Origin: a bacterium
GTDB taxonomy: Bacteria; Acidobacteriota; Terriglobia; Terriglobales; Acidobacteriaceae
Assembly (NCBI GenBank): GCA_026225095.1
Contig: JAMFSC010000011.1
Coordinates: 1 to 45,389, forward strand
Direction of reading: 5' to 3'
Length of the DNA stretch: 45,389 nt
In this document: piece by piece, positions 8,500 to 17,673 of the stretch
How the letters are laid out: each line of letters starts with the position of its first letter
How positions within the stretch are numbered: position 1 is the stretch's first letter
Position numbers and translations under genes: made by a program
Notes under the pieces: generated by a model
The model's database searches: none
Told to the model about the DNA's origin: nothing
Seen by the model: only the letters and a program-made list of their open reading frames with translations

Positions 8500-10260
8500 G
8501 TGTTCCAGCTGGGTGGTGCTGGGCTGCTGGCCGAGTCTCGTCTGGAGGGAGCGCGGGATCTTCTGGCGGCGCCTGGGCGGGGGAGGCGTGGATTGCTTGT
8601 CGTCGAGGCGATAGAGAATGAGCAGGTTGCGCATGGGATCGTCCATGGCGGGAAAGGCCGCGACGCGGACCGGGTGGTAGAGGGGGATGAGTGCGTCCAT
8701 CTTGTCGTCGTCGATCTGGTTCCAGGCGGCGTACCAGCCGGGGCGATACATCTGGACGCGGTCACCGAGTTCGAGGGTTCCGAAGTCGTCGCAGATGCTG
8801 GGCAGGCCCGTCATCAGTGAGAGATCGGACCCGCTGATGGAGAGCACGAGCGGATTGTGGCTGGGATCGGTGCGGACGACCTGGGCGAGCTGGCGGGCGG
8901 CGCGGACGAGGGTGTATTCGGGGTTGCGGACAAAATGGATGGTCTGGCGCGCGTCCGTGAAGACCACGGCGGCGAGCGCGAGCGCGGCGATGGTGGCGAG
9001 GATGGGGCGCGCCGGTTCCGAGTGGGTCGCATGATAGGCAGGGCGGAGCCAGTGCCATGCAGGCTCGAAGACGAGGGCTACGAGCAAGGTGAGCGGGACC
9101 GCGACGACCAGGTAGTAACGGGGCTGGAGGTTGTCGTGGTAGGCCAGAAAGGCCGCGTACCCGAAGGCCCACAGCATCATGGCCGGTACAAGCGGCTGGC
9201 GGCGGAAGTGGCGGAAGCGAAAGACAGAGAGCACAACGGAGAGCAGGGCCAGGGGGTAGAGGAGGTGGCCGATCCAGGCTCCGTCCATGAAGGTGTTGCC
9301 AAGAACCTTCATGGCGGTGGCGGCGGTGATGCCGGTGTAGGCGTTGGCGCTGAAGAGGTAGCGGTAGTCCTTGAGATAGTGCGGACGGATGAGCAGAAAG
9401 AAGTAGGACGACCAGAGAACGCCGGCGATGGCGACAGCTGGAAGACCGATCCGCAGAAAGGTGCGCAGACGGTAACCGCAGGCGGCCCACAGGACGTAGG
9501 CGACGCCCGGAAAGAGGAAGAGGGCGGTCGTCTTGGTGAGGATCATGACCGGAAGCAAAAGGCCAAGGGCGAGGGTGGGAAAGAGCGTACGGACTGGCGG
9601 AGCCGTCTCCACTTCCGGGAATTCTGACTGGGGCCACGGAGAAGCAGACGAGGCAGCGAGCAGTGCGACCAGGGTGAGCAGGACGAGTAGAGGCTCGATG
9701 ATTGCAATGCGGGTGAAGACGAAGCAGAACGGACTGACGGCCAGCAGCAGGACGGCGACTGCGGGAGCGAGGCTGTAGGCCGGGGTGGAGGCGTATGCGG
9801 GCGACTGCCAGCGGCGCAATAGAAGGTAAGCGGCGATCAAGATGCAGCCGAAGACGCAGACCGTGAGGGCGCGGGCCGCAACCAGCGAGACGCCAGTGAG
9901 GCGGAAGACGATACCCTCCAGGAATGGCCAGACGGGCAGGGCTGCGGCGGGGTTGAAGTCTCCGGGGACCTCCCAGTGGCCGCGCTGGAAGTGGCGGATC
10001 GCGGCGTCTCCGTACCAGCCCTCGTCGGTGTACTTGGACCAGTCCATCCAGGGGGAGTGGTTGGGGAAGTCGGCCGTGAGATGGACAAAGTGGAGCGCGA
10101 AAAAGATTGCGGCCAGGCCGAGGAGGACCGCTTCCAGAACGCGCAGAGGCGCGGCAGGGCGGGAGTGCGAGATGGACTCCGGATCGGCCAAACAGGGCTG
10201 GGTTAGATGGGACAAATGAATTCGGTCGTTCTTCCGTGTGTACCACATGTTTACGTTCAC
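8497..10260 (-). CDS. GT-C type membrane glycosyltransferase (ArnT/PMT-like, GT39 family)
   Basis: 587 residues with many transmembrane helices. It probably transfers a sugar from a polyprenyl-phosphate donor on the outer face of the inner membrane. After the first helix, the loop MDWSKYTDEGWYGDAAI carries the DE pair typical of the catalytic aspartate site of GT-C enzymes. The hydrophobic segments continue to about residue 440, followed by a soluble C-terminal domain. The acceptor is unknown. It is followed on the same strand by nothing, and preceded by the FtsX-like permease and the Wzy-like gene, which suggests an envelope or polysaccharide role. The start is uncertain because the first 35 residues are not hydrophobic. 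Confidence 0.85.
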   Translation of the reverse strand: MNVNMWYTRKNDRIHLSHLTQPCLADPESISHSRPAAPLRVLEAVLLGLAAIFFALHFVHLTADFPNHSPWMDWSKYTDEGWYGDAAIRHFQRGHWEVPGDFNPAAALPVWPFLEGIVFRLTGVSLVAARALTVCVFGCILIAAYLLLRRWQSPAYASTPAYSLAPAVAVLLLAVSPFCFVFTRIAIIEPLLVLLTLVALLAASSASPWPQSEFPEVETAPPVRTLFPTLALGLLLPVMILTKTTALFLFPGVAYVLWAACGYRLRTFLRIGLPAVAIAGVLWSSYFFLLIRPHYLKDYRYLFSANAYTGITAATAMKVLGNTFMDGAWIGHLLYPLALLSVVLSVFRFRHFRRQPLVPAMMLWAFGYAAFLAYHDNLQPRYYLVVAVPLTLLVALVFEPAWHWLRPAYHATHSEPARPILATIAALALAAVVFTDARQTIHFVRNPEYTLVRAARQLAQVVRTDPSHNPLVLSISGSDLSLMTGLPSICDDFGTLELGDRVQMYRPGWYAAWNQIDDDKMDALIPLYHPVRVAAFPAMDDPMRNLLILYRLDDKQSTPPPPRRRQKIPRSLQTRLGQQPSTTQLEH

Positions 10261-10282
10261 GGGGCGAACAGGTTCCCGAGCT

Positions 10283-11401
10283 CTATTCGTACGAGAGGGC
10301 GTCGATGGGATCTTTGTGGGCTGCCTTCAGGGCGGGATAGAGCGCACCGAAGAGGGCTCCGGCGAGGGCAATGACGACAGCGATGAGCACCCAGCGGGGG
10401 GTGATCGAAAAGTCAAGATCCGGCTTGACGCGGTGGAAGATGGTGCGCATCAGGTAGGTCGTGACTACCCCGATGAAGATGCCCACGGAGGCGAGCAGGC
10501 CGGTCTCGCGCAGGATCCCCGAGACGATATAGGCGCTGGAGGCTCCCATGGATTTCAAGATGCCAATCTCGCGCGTGCGCTCCATGACCGCGGTGTACAT
10601 GGACTGGAAGATGACCAGGAACCCGATGACGGTGGCAATGCCGATAACGATGCGAAGCGCGATGTTGAAGCCGGGCATACGCTCCGGCGTGATGGAGTCC
10701 AGCAGTTCGTCAAGGGTCTGGACGTCGTAGGCCTGCATTCCGTCGGTGGCGAGGATCTCCTTGCGGACGGCCTCCTGATACTCGGGCTGGTTTTCGGTGC
10801 GCAGGTAGAAGGCGCTGGCCTTGCCGGGGTTGGTGTCGATGTCTCCCATGGTGGCGATCGGGATGAACTTGCGACCGCCCTTGCCGTGTTCGACGACGCC
10901 GCAGACGTGGAAGGTGTGGCTGAGGACCTGGATGGACTTGCCGACGTGAAAGCCTTTGGCGGCGATGAAGTCGTCGACGATGATGTCGTCCGCCTTCTGG
11001 AAGGGACCGCCCTCGAGGAAGACGAATGGCTTGAGAGCGTTGAAGCTCTCGAAGTCGATGCCGTAGATGTTCTCGAGCGACGTTCCGGCGACCAGCTTGA
11101 TATAGATGGGCGCGGAGACCTGGACGTGGGGCAGCGTGCGCAGAACCTCGGCCACCTTGACGGAAGCCGAGGCACTGGTCTGACCAATGAGGTTCGAGGC
11201 CGCGCCAGGATGCGCGATCACATCCATCCCGATCCCACTCTGACGGGTCTTGGTGCCGTTGAGCATTCCGAACATGATGCCGGCGATTGACAGGATCATG
11301 ATGACTTCGATGCCTACCGCGAACGCGCTGATCATGGACCGGAGAGGGCGATGCACGAGATTGCCGACGACAAGTTGATTCACGTTGGGTACCAGCTTCA
11401 A
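10283..11401 (-). CDS. ABC transporter permease, FtsX/MacB type
   Basis: 372 residues with the MacB-like plan: an N-terminal helix (SMISAFAVGIEVIMILSIAG), a large extracytoplasmic domain (about 50-250), and three C-terminal helices of the FtsX domain around VIGIATVIGFLVIFQSMYTA, ETGLLASVGIFIGVVTTYL and VLIAVVIALAGALFGALYP. Such permeases work with a LolD/MacB-type ATPase in lipoprotein release, peptide export or mechanotransmission. No ATPase gene lies next to it, so its partner is elsewhere. It starts 24 bases after the Wzy-like stop on the same strand. Confidence 0.88.
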   Translation of the reverse strand: MKLVPNVNQLVVGNLVHRPLRSMISAFAVGIEVIMILSIAGIMFGMLNGTKTRQSGIGMDVIAHPGAASNLIGQTSASASVKVAEVLRTLPHVQVSAPIYIKLVAGTSLENIYGIDFESFNALKPFVFLEGGPFQKADDIIVDDFIAAKGFHVGKSIQVLSHTFHVCGVVEHGKGGRKFIPIATMGDIDTNPGKASAFYLRTENQPEYQEAVRKEILATDGMQAYDVQTLDELLDSITPERMPGFNIALRIVIGIATVIGFLVIFQSMYTAVMERTREIGILKSMGASSAYIVSGILRETGLLASVGIFIGVVTTYLMRTIFHRVKPDLDFSITPRWVLIAVVIALAGALFGALYPALKAAHKDPIDALSYE

Positions 11402-11425
11402 GAGGGAACGGCGCGATGCGCAGGG

Positions 11426-12964
11426 TTAGATCGAGGAACCGGGAACAGAGGACGGAGCACGGAAGCTGGCCGGAATCACAGCCTGGCGAGTCGGCGCGAG
11501 AGCCTGCTTCCGCCTGGAGCCTGAGAGGATAACGCCGACGATGGGTAAGACATATCCGGAGATGACTGCGATCACGGAGACTCCGAACGCGCCGTAAGTC
11601 ATCATGTAGATGGCTCCGCCCAGCATTCCTTCAGGGGCGAAGTGGGCGAACTGAGCGAGGAGCAGGATGCCCCACGGCGACTCGCGAACATCTCCGCAGA
11701 GGGAATCCGAAATGATGAACAAAAGAAACCAGATCGCAGGCGCGATCAGGGCGACGCCCAACCATCGCGCTTCGTGATATGCCTCGCCAACCGGACTGAA
11801 CGAGATTCCCGTCGAGTCGTCGTCTGCGGCAAGCATTCCAATACTATGGGCGAAGACGTTACCGAAGTATACCTGAGGCTTATCCTTCCAAAAGACTCGA
11901 GGGATCACGTTGAGAAACTCGGCGGCGATCGGCTGAAGACCGAACGCGCCCGCGGTCTCCGTATTTTCATTCAGGGCGTCGTCCATGCTGATCATCTGTA
12001 GCCGGTCGAAGATTCCCTTGGGCCCGTCGAAGTAGCCATAGCTTGTCTCGGCGTCGCCTCCGCCTGTCTCCGCCGCATAGGTGTCCCGGAGTTCGCCAAG
12101 CCGACCCAGCAGGCTGGTCGAGAGGGCGATACTCTCGCTGAAGCTGGTCGCGTCGTTGCGGTAATTGCGGCCGATCTGACTGTACGGGACCATGTAGCGG
12201 TTGAACAGAAAGAAGACGAGCAATCCGCCGATGATCTGCCAGCGATTCATCCGGTACCGGGATGCGGCGCAGGCAGCTACCCAGCAGAGCGGCGGAGTAA
12301 ACAACGCCTGTTTCGAAAATCCGATCAGGAACCCCTGCACGAAGATCGTTACCGACGCCAGCAGTACGGCAGCATTGACGCTTCGCGCACCGCCACTTCT
12401 CCGGATCTCGGCGGTGGTTCCGAGGATAATCGCCAGCGCAAGCAGGTTATTGAACTGGTTGAACGCCGAAAAGAACGGCGTAAAGACGTTTGGTCCGCCC
12501 GAGGTCAGGAAGCCGCCGAGGAGCGGGATGCCAACTCCTCCCACGGTGCAACCGACTGCGGCCCAACGCATACTATCTGTCGAGACAAGATTGCGGAGAA
12601 GACCCTGCTTGCGCGAAAAGCGCCGACTCAGGTAAGCCGCGGCCAACATGCTCACCATGCCCACGACATAGATCAGCATGGTCCTGTCCGGGACCTTGAG
12701 GTGGGAGTCCGCTGGCTCGAAGGAGACCGCCTTGACCACCAGGCCGAGGATCACAGCCAGGGTGGAGAAGAAAAAGACGTAGGAGCCTGAGGGTCGGGCA
12801 AGGCCGCCAGCCACATTGAACGCCACCGTAGAAAAAATAATGAAGAGGACGCAGAGGAGAGCGAAGATTGCGCTGGTTCCCTGGACAACCTGCACGATGG
12901 CCAGGCAGAACGCGAACACGGCCGCGCGCCAGACAGGAATGCGGGATGGGAAGGGTATCCTCAC
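11426..12964 (-). CDS. Polytopic membrane protein, probable O-antigen/polysaccharide polymerase (Wzy-like)
   Basis: About 512 residues from the GTG at 12964, with some 12 hydrophobic segments and one long periplasmic loop (SESIALSTSLLGRLGELRDT to about FSPVGEAYHEARW). The loop contains VIPRVFWKDKP, a pattern seen in Wzy-like and oligosaccharide repeat unit polymerases. The frame is open to 13195, but the extra residues are not membrane-like and overlap the divergent upstream region; TTG 12970 is another possible start. Sequence divergence makes Wzy assignments uncertain. The next genes downstream, a permease and a GT-C transferase, fit an envelope-glycan role. Confidence 0.7.
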   Translation of the reverse strand: MRIPFPSRIPVWRAAVFAFCLAIVQVVQGTSAIFALLCVLFIIFSTVAFNVAGGLARPSGSYVFFFSTLAVILGLVVKAVSFEPADSHLKVPDRTMLIYVVGMVSMLAAAYLSRRFSRKQGLLRNLVSTDSMRWAAVGCTVGGVGIPLLGGFLTSGGPNVFTPFFSAFNQFNNLLALAIILGTTAEIRRSGGARSVNAAVLLASVTIFVQGFLIGFSKQALFTPPLCWVAACAASRYRMNRWQIIGGLLVFFLFNRYMVPYSQIGRNYRNDATSFSESIALSTSLLGRLGELRDTYAAETGGGDAETSYGYFDGPKGIFDRLQMISMDDALNENTETAGAFGLQPIAAEFLNVIPRVFWKDKPQVYFGNVFAHSIGMLAADDDSTGISFSPVGEAYHEARWLGVALIAPAIWFLLFIISDSLCGDVRESPWGILLLAQFAHFAPEGMLGGAIYMMTYGAFGVSVIAVISGYVLPIVGVILSGSRRKQALAPTRQAVIPASFRAPSSVPGSSI

Positions 12965-13213
12965 GTGCAATCGGAGTTTACCAGACCGAGGGGGGGATAC
13001 ATTCCGTCCTCGATGCCGCTGACTGAGAGCAGAGATGGAAGAATCCGGCCTTTGTGGGATGCGCTTTCTGTGGGCATTGGCGAGCAAAATTGGGAATGAG
13101 TGTGTGACGAGTGTGTTCCATCTGGGTGCAACCCACTTTATTTGCAACGAAATATGTGCAGTTCGGCCGGGATGATGGACAATAGCGGCAAGCATGGCAG
13201 TGGAAAGACGCGG

Positions 13214-13693
13214 ATGATACGGTTCGGCGAAGAGTTACGGCACCAACGAGAGGCTCGCGGATTGAGCGTTGACGATGTATGCGCGGTAACCAAGGTATCC
13301 GTGCAGCATCTGCTCGCGCTGGAGGCGGGCGAACTCGACCGACTACCGGGCGGGGTATTCCGCAAAGGCATTGTGCGCGGCTATCTCACGGCGCTGGATC
13401 TTGACGAAGCCGTTTGGATGGAACGATTTACGCTGAGTTGCGCAGGTACGGGGCTTAGCGGAGCCGATGATCGGGATTGGGTTCAATTTGCCGAAAATGT
13501 GAAGAAAAGCCGCGCCCACGCCCCTCCTGGCATGGCCATGCGGTGGCTTGGCGTGGCGATTTTGATGGTTACGTTGTGGGCGGTTGTCTGGCTGGCGTGG
13601 CACTTCGTCCGGCAGCACCGGGTGTCGCTCCGGGAGACGACCTCGGCGGAGCGGGTCGACAGCGGACTGAACGCTTCTGACCCTCGTCCCTGA
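13214..13693 (+). CDS. RodZ-like helix-turn-helix membrane protein
   Basis: 159 residues from ATG 13214, which has GGAAAG six bases upstream; in-frame ATGs at 13172 and 13175 are alternatives. An N-terminal HTH of the RodZ/Cro type (FGEELRHQREARGLSVDDVC, then VSVQHLLALEAGELDRLP and GIVRGYLTALDLD) is followed by a charged linker and one transmembrane helix (WLGVAILMVTLWAVVWLAW). Only about 30 residues follow the helix, so the beta-domain of full RodZ is absent. RodZ links MreB to the membrane in rod-shaped cells; whether this short form does so is unknown. Confidence 0.8.
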   Translation: MIRFGEELRHQREARGLSVDDVCAVTKVSVQHLLALEAGELDRLPGGVFRKGIVRGYLTALDLDEAVWMERFTLSCAGTGLSGADDRDWVQFAENVKKSRAHAPPGMAMRWLGVAILMVTLWAVVWLAWHFVRQHRVSLRETTSAERVDSGLNASDPRP

Positions 13694-13821
13694 TGTTTCG
13701 CGGTCCTATCCGGGAATTCGAGCAGCGGGGATTCGGTTCTGCGACGACGCGGCGCTTCCATTTGATCCCAGAATTCCCCATTCACCCCTCGATCGCACCG
13801 AATTGCTGCGAGTCTTTGCCG

Positions 13822-13858
13822 TCAATCGTAACGATGGGTAAAATGAATTGGTTGGGAC
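13822..13858 (+). promoter_or_regulatory. metK promoter and leader motif shared with ahcY
   Basis: Block 1 is TCAATCGTAACG (13822-13833) and block 2 is GAATTGGTTGGGAC (13845-13858). Near-identical blocks in the same order precede ahcY (43032-43008). Here a plausible promoter, TTGCCG - 17 bases - TAAAAT (-10 at 13839-13844), places block 2 at the start of the transcript. Two direct GTGGAATCCCT repeats lie further downstream (about 13888 and 13903). The role is inferred only. Confidence 0.5.
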
Positions 13859-13936
13859 GGAAGCTGCGGTTTCAGCTACCACCCCGCGTGGAATCCCTCG
13901 AAGTGGAATCCCTATCCGTAGTGCAAAGGAGTTGTC

Positions 13937-15112
13937 TTGGCGAAACGCGACCGTTTTCTTTTTACCAGTGAATCAGTGACCGAGGGGCATCCGGACAAGA
14001 TCGCCGATCAGATCTCCGATGCCATCCTGGATGCGTGCCTGCAGCAGGACCCCTACAGCCGTGTGGCCTGCGAGACGCTGACGTGCACTGGCCTCGTGGT
14101 GATCGCGGGTGAGATTACGACCAAGGCCTACGTGGACTTCCAGACGCTGGTTCGTAGCACCGTCTCCGAGATCGGCTACAACGACGCCACGCATGGCTTC
14201 GATTCGAACACCTGCGCGGTCATCTCGACGATCAACAAGCAGTCCCCCGACATCGCCCAGGGTGTGGACACCGGCGGGGCCGGCGACCAGGGCATGATGT
14301 TTGGATACGCAACCAACGAGACGCCGGAGCTGATGCCGACGCCGATCTCGCTGGCGCACAAGCTGGCGAAGAAGCTGAGTGAGGTCCGCAAGTCGGGCAA
14401 GTTGGCCTACCTCCGGCCGGACGGCAAGAGCCAGGTGACGGTCGAGTACGACTCCAACCACAAGCCTGTCCGGGTGGACGCGGTCGTCATCTCGACCCAG
14501 CACGCGGAGGAGGTCGGCAACGACCAGCTGCGGGCCGAGATCATGGAGCATGTGATCCAGGCTGTCATCCCGGCCGAGCTTTTGGATGCCGACACGAAGT
14601 ACCACATCAATCCGACCGGCCGCTTCGTGATTGGTGGACCGATGGGCGACACGGGCCTTACGGGCCGCAAGATCATCGTCGACACCTACGGCGGCATGGG
14701 GCGTCACGGCGGTGGCGCGTTCTCGGGCAAGGACGCAACCAAGGTGGATCGTTCCGCGGCCTACATGGCACGGTATGTGGCCAAGAACATCGTTGCGGCT
14801 GGCCTGGCCGACCGTTGCGAGGTGCAGCTGGCCTATGCCATCGGGGTTGCCGAGCCGGTCAGCGTGCTGGTCGATACCTTCGGCACGGGCAAGGTCGATG
14901 AACCGGTGCTTGAAGACCTCGTCCGGAAGAACTTTTCGCTCACGCCTGCGGGAATTATTGAAGGGCTGAACCTGCGTCGGCCAATCTTCAAGAAAACGGC
15001 CGCCTACGGCCACTTCGGGCGTGAGGGCGTGGATTTCACCTGGGAGGCGACCGACAAGGCTGCGACCCTGGCTGAACAGTCCGGCATCCAGGTTGGTCTC
15101 GCGGCAAAGTAA
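13937..15112 (+). CDS. metK: S-adenosylmethionine synthetase
   Basis: Makes S-adenosylmethionine from methionine and ATP. The TTG start at 13937 has AAAGGAG six bases upstream, and the protein begins [20 protein letters not shown] as the family requires, with 391 residues. Signature motifs are [15 protein letters not shown] and the glycine-rich loop [15 protein letters not shown]. It is followed by a strong intrinsic terminator, so it is probably transcribed alone. Its leader shares a motif with ahcY, the enzyme that disposes of the product of SAM-dependent methylation. Confidence 0.97.
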   Translation: MAKRDRFLFTSESVTEGHPDKIADQISDAILDACLQQDPYSRVACETLTCTGLVVIAGEITTKAYVDFQTLVRSTVSEIGYNDATHGFDSNTCAVISTINKQSPDIAQGVDTGGAGDQGMMFGYATNETPELMPTPISLAHKLAKKLSEVRKSGKLAYLRPDGKSQVTVEYDSNHKPVRVDAVVISTQHAEEVGNDQLRAEIMEHVIQAVIPAELLDADTKYHINPTGRFVIGGPMGDTGLTGRKIIVDTYGGMGRHGGGAFSGKDATKVDRSAAYMARYVAKNIVAAGLADRCEVQLAYAIGVAEPVSVLVDTFGTGKVDEPVLEDLVRKNFSLTPAGIIEGLNLRRPIFKKTAAYGHFGREGVDFTWEATDKAATLAEQSGIQVGLAAK

Positions 15113-15135
15113 GCGATTGGCTTCAAGAGTTGAAC

Positions 15136-15170
15136 AGGGCGGGTCCCCCAGGGACTCGCCCTTCCTGTTT
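15136..15170 (+). terminator. Intrinsic terminator of metK
   Basis: A 12-bp stem (AGGGCGGGTCCC with GGGACTCGCCCT, one G-U pair) with loop CCA, followed by TCCTGTTT. It starts 24 bases after the metK stop. Confidence 0.85.
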
Positions 15171-15360
15171 GCCGAAAGCCGTAGCCGACTCCCCTTGACG
15201 GCGCATCTATACTCACGAGAGCGTTGGTTTCACACCCCGTTCACACGCGACTCGCCTTTGCCGTATCTCTCAGGACGCTGCTCGAGTCCCCCGGGAAGCC
15301 TTGTCTATTTGGAAGTAAGGTCGCCCAAGGGCAATCAGACACAAGGAGGAGCCACAATCG

Positions 15361-16266
15361 ATGCTGATCCGCACCGAATTCGACATTCAGTTCGACCTGA
15401 AGCACCCGACACCCATGGTGGCGCTGCTCCATCTGGATCCATCGCTCGAGAGCAGGGTGAAGAGCGGAAATGAGTTACGGGTTGAGGGCGACGGCATCAC
15501 CGTTCCGTCGAAGGAATATAAAGACAGCTTCGGCAACCGGTGCACCCGCTTCGTCGCGCCGGTGGGACGCCTGAAGCTGAGTGGCGAGACCGTGCTCGAG
15601 GCCCCTGATATGCCCGACGAGATCGGCGCGTACGCCCAGCAGGCCCCGGTCGAAGACCTTCCCTCGGAGGTCCTGCAGTTCCTTCTGCCCAGCCGCTACT
15701 GCGAGGTCGACCGCTTCGTGCCCATCGCCCACGACCTCTTCGGCTGGATGATGCCGGGCTGGACCCGCGCCGCCGCCATTCGCGACTGGGTCCACGAGAA
15801 GGTGCAGTTCGACTACAAGGCTGCCCGCCCCACCAAGACCGCCATGGACGTCTTCACCGAACGGATCGGCGTGTGCCGCGACTTCCAACACCTGGCGGTC
15901 ACGTTGACGCGCTGCCAGAACATCCCGGCGCGATACGTTACAGGCTATCTCGGAGACATTCGCCGCTCCTATAGCGGAGTGGGAGACTTCAGCGCCTGGT
16001 ATGAGGTCTGGCTGGATGGGCGGTGGTGGACGATGGACGCGCGCCACAACGACTCGCGCCACGGTCGGGTGCTGATGGCCACCGGGCGCGACGCCGCCGA
16101 CGTGGCGATTACGACCTCCTTCGGGGTCGCGGAGCTGAGGAAATTTTACGTGGAATCGAACGAAGTCGACACGGACTGGGTCACGGTTCCGGTCCCTGGA
16201 GCACCTGCCACGGCACCATCGGTCGAAGCCTCGGGATCGCCCATGACCCTCGCCGCCGGAAACTAA
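15361..16266 (+). CDS. Transglutaminase-like protein with a Ser in the usual catalytic His position
   Basis: 301 residues; AAGGAGG lies 11 bases before the ATG. The N-terminal half is a beta domain, and the C-terminal half (about 135-270) is a transglutaminase-like papain fold. The nucleophile Cys172 is in ERIGVCRDFQHLAVTL. The later motif reads GDFSAWYEVWLDGRWWTMDA, where homologues I recall have DFHAW, so the catalytic His appears to be Ser. The Asp in MDARH is present. Members are often cytosolic peptidase-like proteins of unknown substrate. Either the triad is rearranged or the protein is inactive. Confidence 0.85.
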   Translation: MLIRTEFDIQFDLKHPTPMVALLHLDPSLESRVKSGNELRVEGDGITVPSKEYKDSFGNRCTRFVAPVGRLKLSGETVLEAPDMPDEIGAYAQQAPVEDLPSEVLQFLLPSRYCEVDRFVPIAHDLFGWMMPGWTRAAAIRDWVHEKVQFDYKAARPTKTAMDVFTERIGVCRDFQHLAVTLTRCQNIPARYVTGYLGDIRRSYSGVGDFSAWYEVWLDGRWWTMDARHNDSRHGRVLMATGRDAADVAITTSFGVAELRKFYVESNEVDTDWVTVPVPGAPATAPSVEASGSPMTLAAGN

Positions 16267-16439
16267 GCCCGATCGAACCGATAAGATGGCAGAGGGGACT
16301 CGGTACCGCGAGTCCCCCCTGCTTCGTTCCTTGCCCCATTGCCTGCAGGGTTCCGTGTTTCGTTCCGGCTCGAGTTTGGATGAACACGACGGAGTGTGCG
16401 CAGACGGTGGTGATGGCAGGATCGTTGTGGAGGTTGGCG

Positions 16440-17651
16440 ATGGAGACAGCAGTGGCAGAGATGATTTCGACGAATTCGATCCCGAGTGTTTTTCCGGGTA
16501 AACAATGGCAGCAGGTGCTGGAGCGCGATCGGCGTGCCGACGGCGTATTTGTGTATGCGGTGAAGTCGACCAAGATCTTCTGCCGGCCAAGCTGCCCCAG
16601 CCGCCGTCCGGCGCGGAAGAATGTGAGCTTCTTTCCTACTCCCGCGGCTGCCGAAGCGGCGGGCTACCGGGCCTGCCTGCGCTGCGAGCCCGACCGCGTG
16701 GAGGCGAAGGCCGATCCACAGGCCGGTGCGATCACTGCCGTGACCGACTATCTGAAGGAGCACGCCGGCGAGCGGACCCGGCTCTCGGATGTGGCCAAGG
16801 CGACCGGAGTGGGCCGTTTGACGATCCTCCGCGGATTCAAGCGCGTGCTGGGGGTGACGCCGGGAGAGTTCGCCAAGGCGCAGCGCGTGGAGAGGTTCAA
16901 AGAGAAGGTACGGGCCCCGAAGGCTGCCCTCTCCGAAGTCAATCAGGAAGTCGGGGAGACCACGGGAGAGTCGGTGGGCCTGCGGGCGCGTCTGCGAGCG
17001 GCCAAGGCGGCTGGGCCGGTCGCGCCCGTCAAGATCACCGATGCGCTGTACGCGGCGGGCTTCGGCTCGTCAAGCCGCCTGTATGAAGGCAGCGCCGCCA
17101 CGCTGGGCATGAAACCGAAGGAGATGCGGGAGGGCGGCGAAGGTCTGCTGATCCGCTATACGATCGCCCCCAGCCCCCTGGGCCGGATGTTGGTGGCGAC
17201 GACCGATGTGGGTATCTGCGCGATCGCATTCGGCAAGAACGACGCGGAGTTGGAGAGGGATCTGCGGGAACGCTTCTCGAAGGCGCAGTTGATGCCGGCG
17301 AAGGGCAACAAGGGATGGCTCGCCGAGGCCGTCGCCTTTGTCGCAAGCCAGACGACCGAGCACCCCGCCGCCGCAACCTTCCCCCTGCATGTGCGCTCGA
17401 CGGCCTTCCAGCAGAGGGTCTGGGCTGCACTTCGGCAGATTCCACGGGGCGAGACCCGCAGCTACGGGGAGGTCGCGCTCTCGCTGGGTGAGCCGACGAA
17501 GTCGCGAGCGGTGGCGGCGGCCTGCGCGGCCAACCCCATCGCGGTGGCGGTTCCCTGCCATCGCGTGGTGGGCAAGGATGGTTCGCTCACCGGCTATCGC
17601 TGGGGCGTGGACCGGAAGCGTCGTCTGCTCGAGGCGGAGGCCGCCCGCTGA
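16440..17651 (+). CDS. ada: Ada-type protein: methylphosphotriester/AraC regulator fused to O6-alkylguanine-DNA alkyltransferase
   Basis: Repairs alkylated DNA by suicidal methyl transfer and acts as a transcription activator of the adaptive response. GGAGG (16429-16433) precedes ATG 16440 by six bases and gives 403 residues, somewhat longer than E. coli Ada. The Zn domain has Cys48, Cys52, Cys79 and Cys82 (FCRPSC, CLRC). An AraC-type HTH region follows (LSDVAKATGVGRLTILRGFK). The C-terminal alkyltransferase has the acceptor Cys373 in VAVPCHRVVG. A linker of about 40 residues interrupts the HTH region around residue 160-200. It stands alone. Confidence 0.93.
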   Translation: METAVAEMISTNSIPSVFPGKQWQQVLERDRRADGVFVYAVKSTKIFCRPSCPSRRPARKNVSFFPTPAAAEAAGYRACLRCEPDRVEAKADPQAGAITAVTDYLKEHAGERTRLSDVAKATGVGRLTILRGFKRVLGVTPGEFAKAQRVERFKEKVRAPKAALSEVNQEVGETTGESVGLRARLRAAKAAGPVAPVKITDALYAAGFGSSSRLYEGSAATLGMKPKEMREGGEGLLIRYTIAPSPLGRMLVATTDVGICAIAFGKNDAELERDLRERFSKAQLMPAKGNKGWLAEAVAFVASQTTEHPAAATFPLHVRSTAFQQRVWAALRQIPRGETRSYGEVALSLGEPTKSRAVAAACAANPIAVAVPCHRVVGKDGSLTGYRWGVDRKRRLLEAEAAR

Positions 17652-17673
17652 TCCAGCTGATCCAGCTGATCTT

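Noticed and set aside
11426..13195. Long N-terminus of the Wzy-like gene up to 13195
   Set aside because: The added residues are hydrophilic and overlap the divergent promoter region of the RodZ-like gene; GTG 12964 precedes the first helix.
13694..13936. A known SAM riboswitch before metK
   Set aside because: I found a small AGCTG/CAGCT hairpin and repeats but no recognisable core of the SAM or SAH aptamer classes. An RNA-model search would decide.
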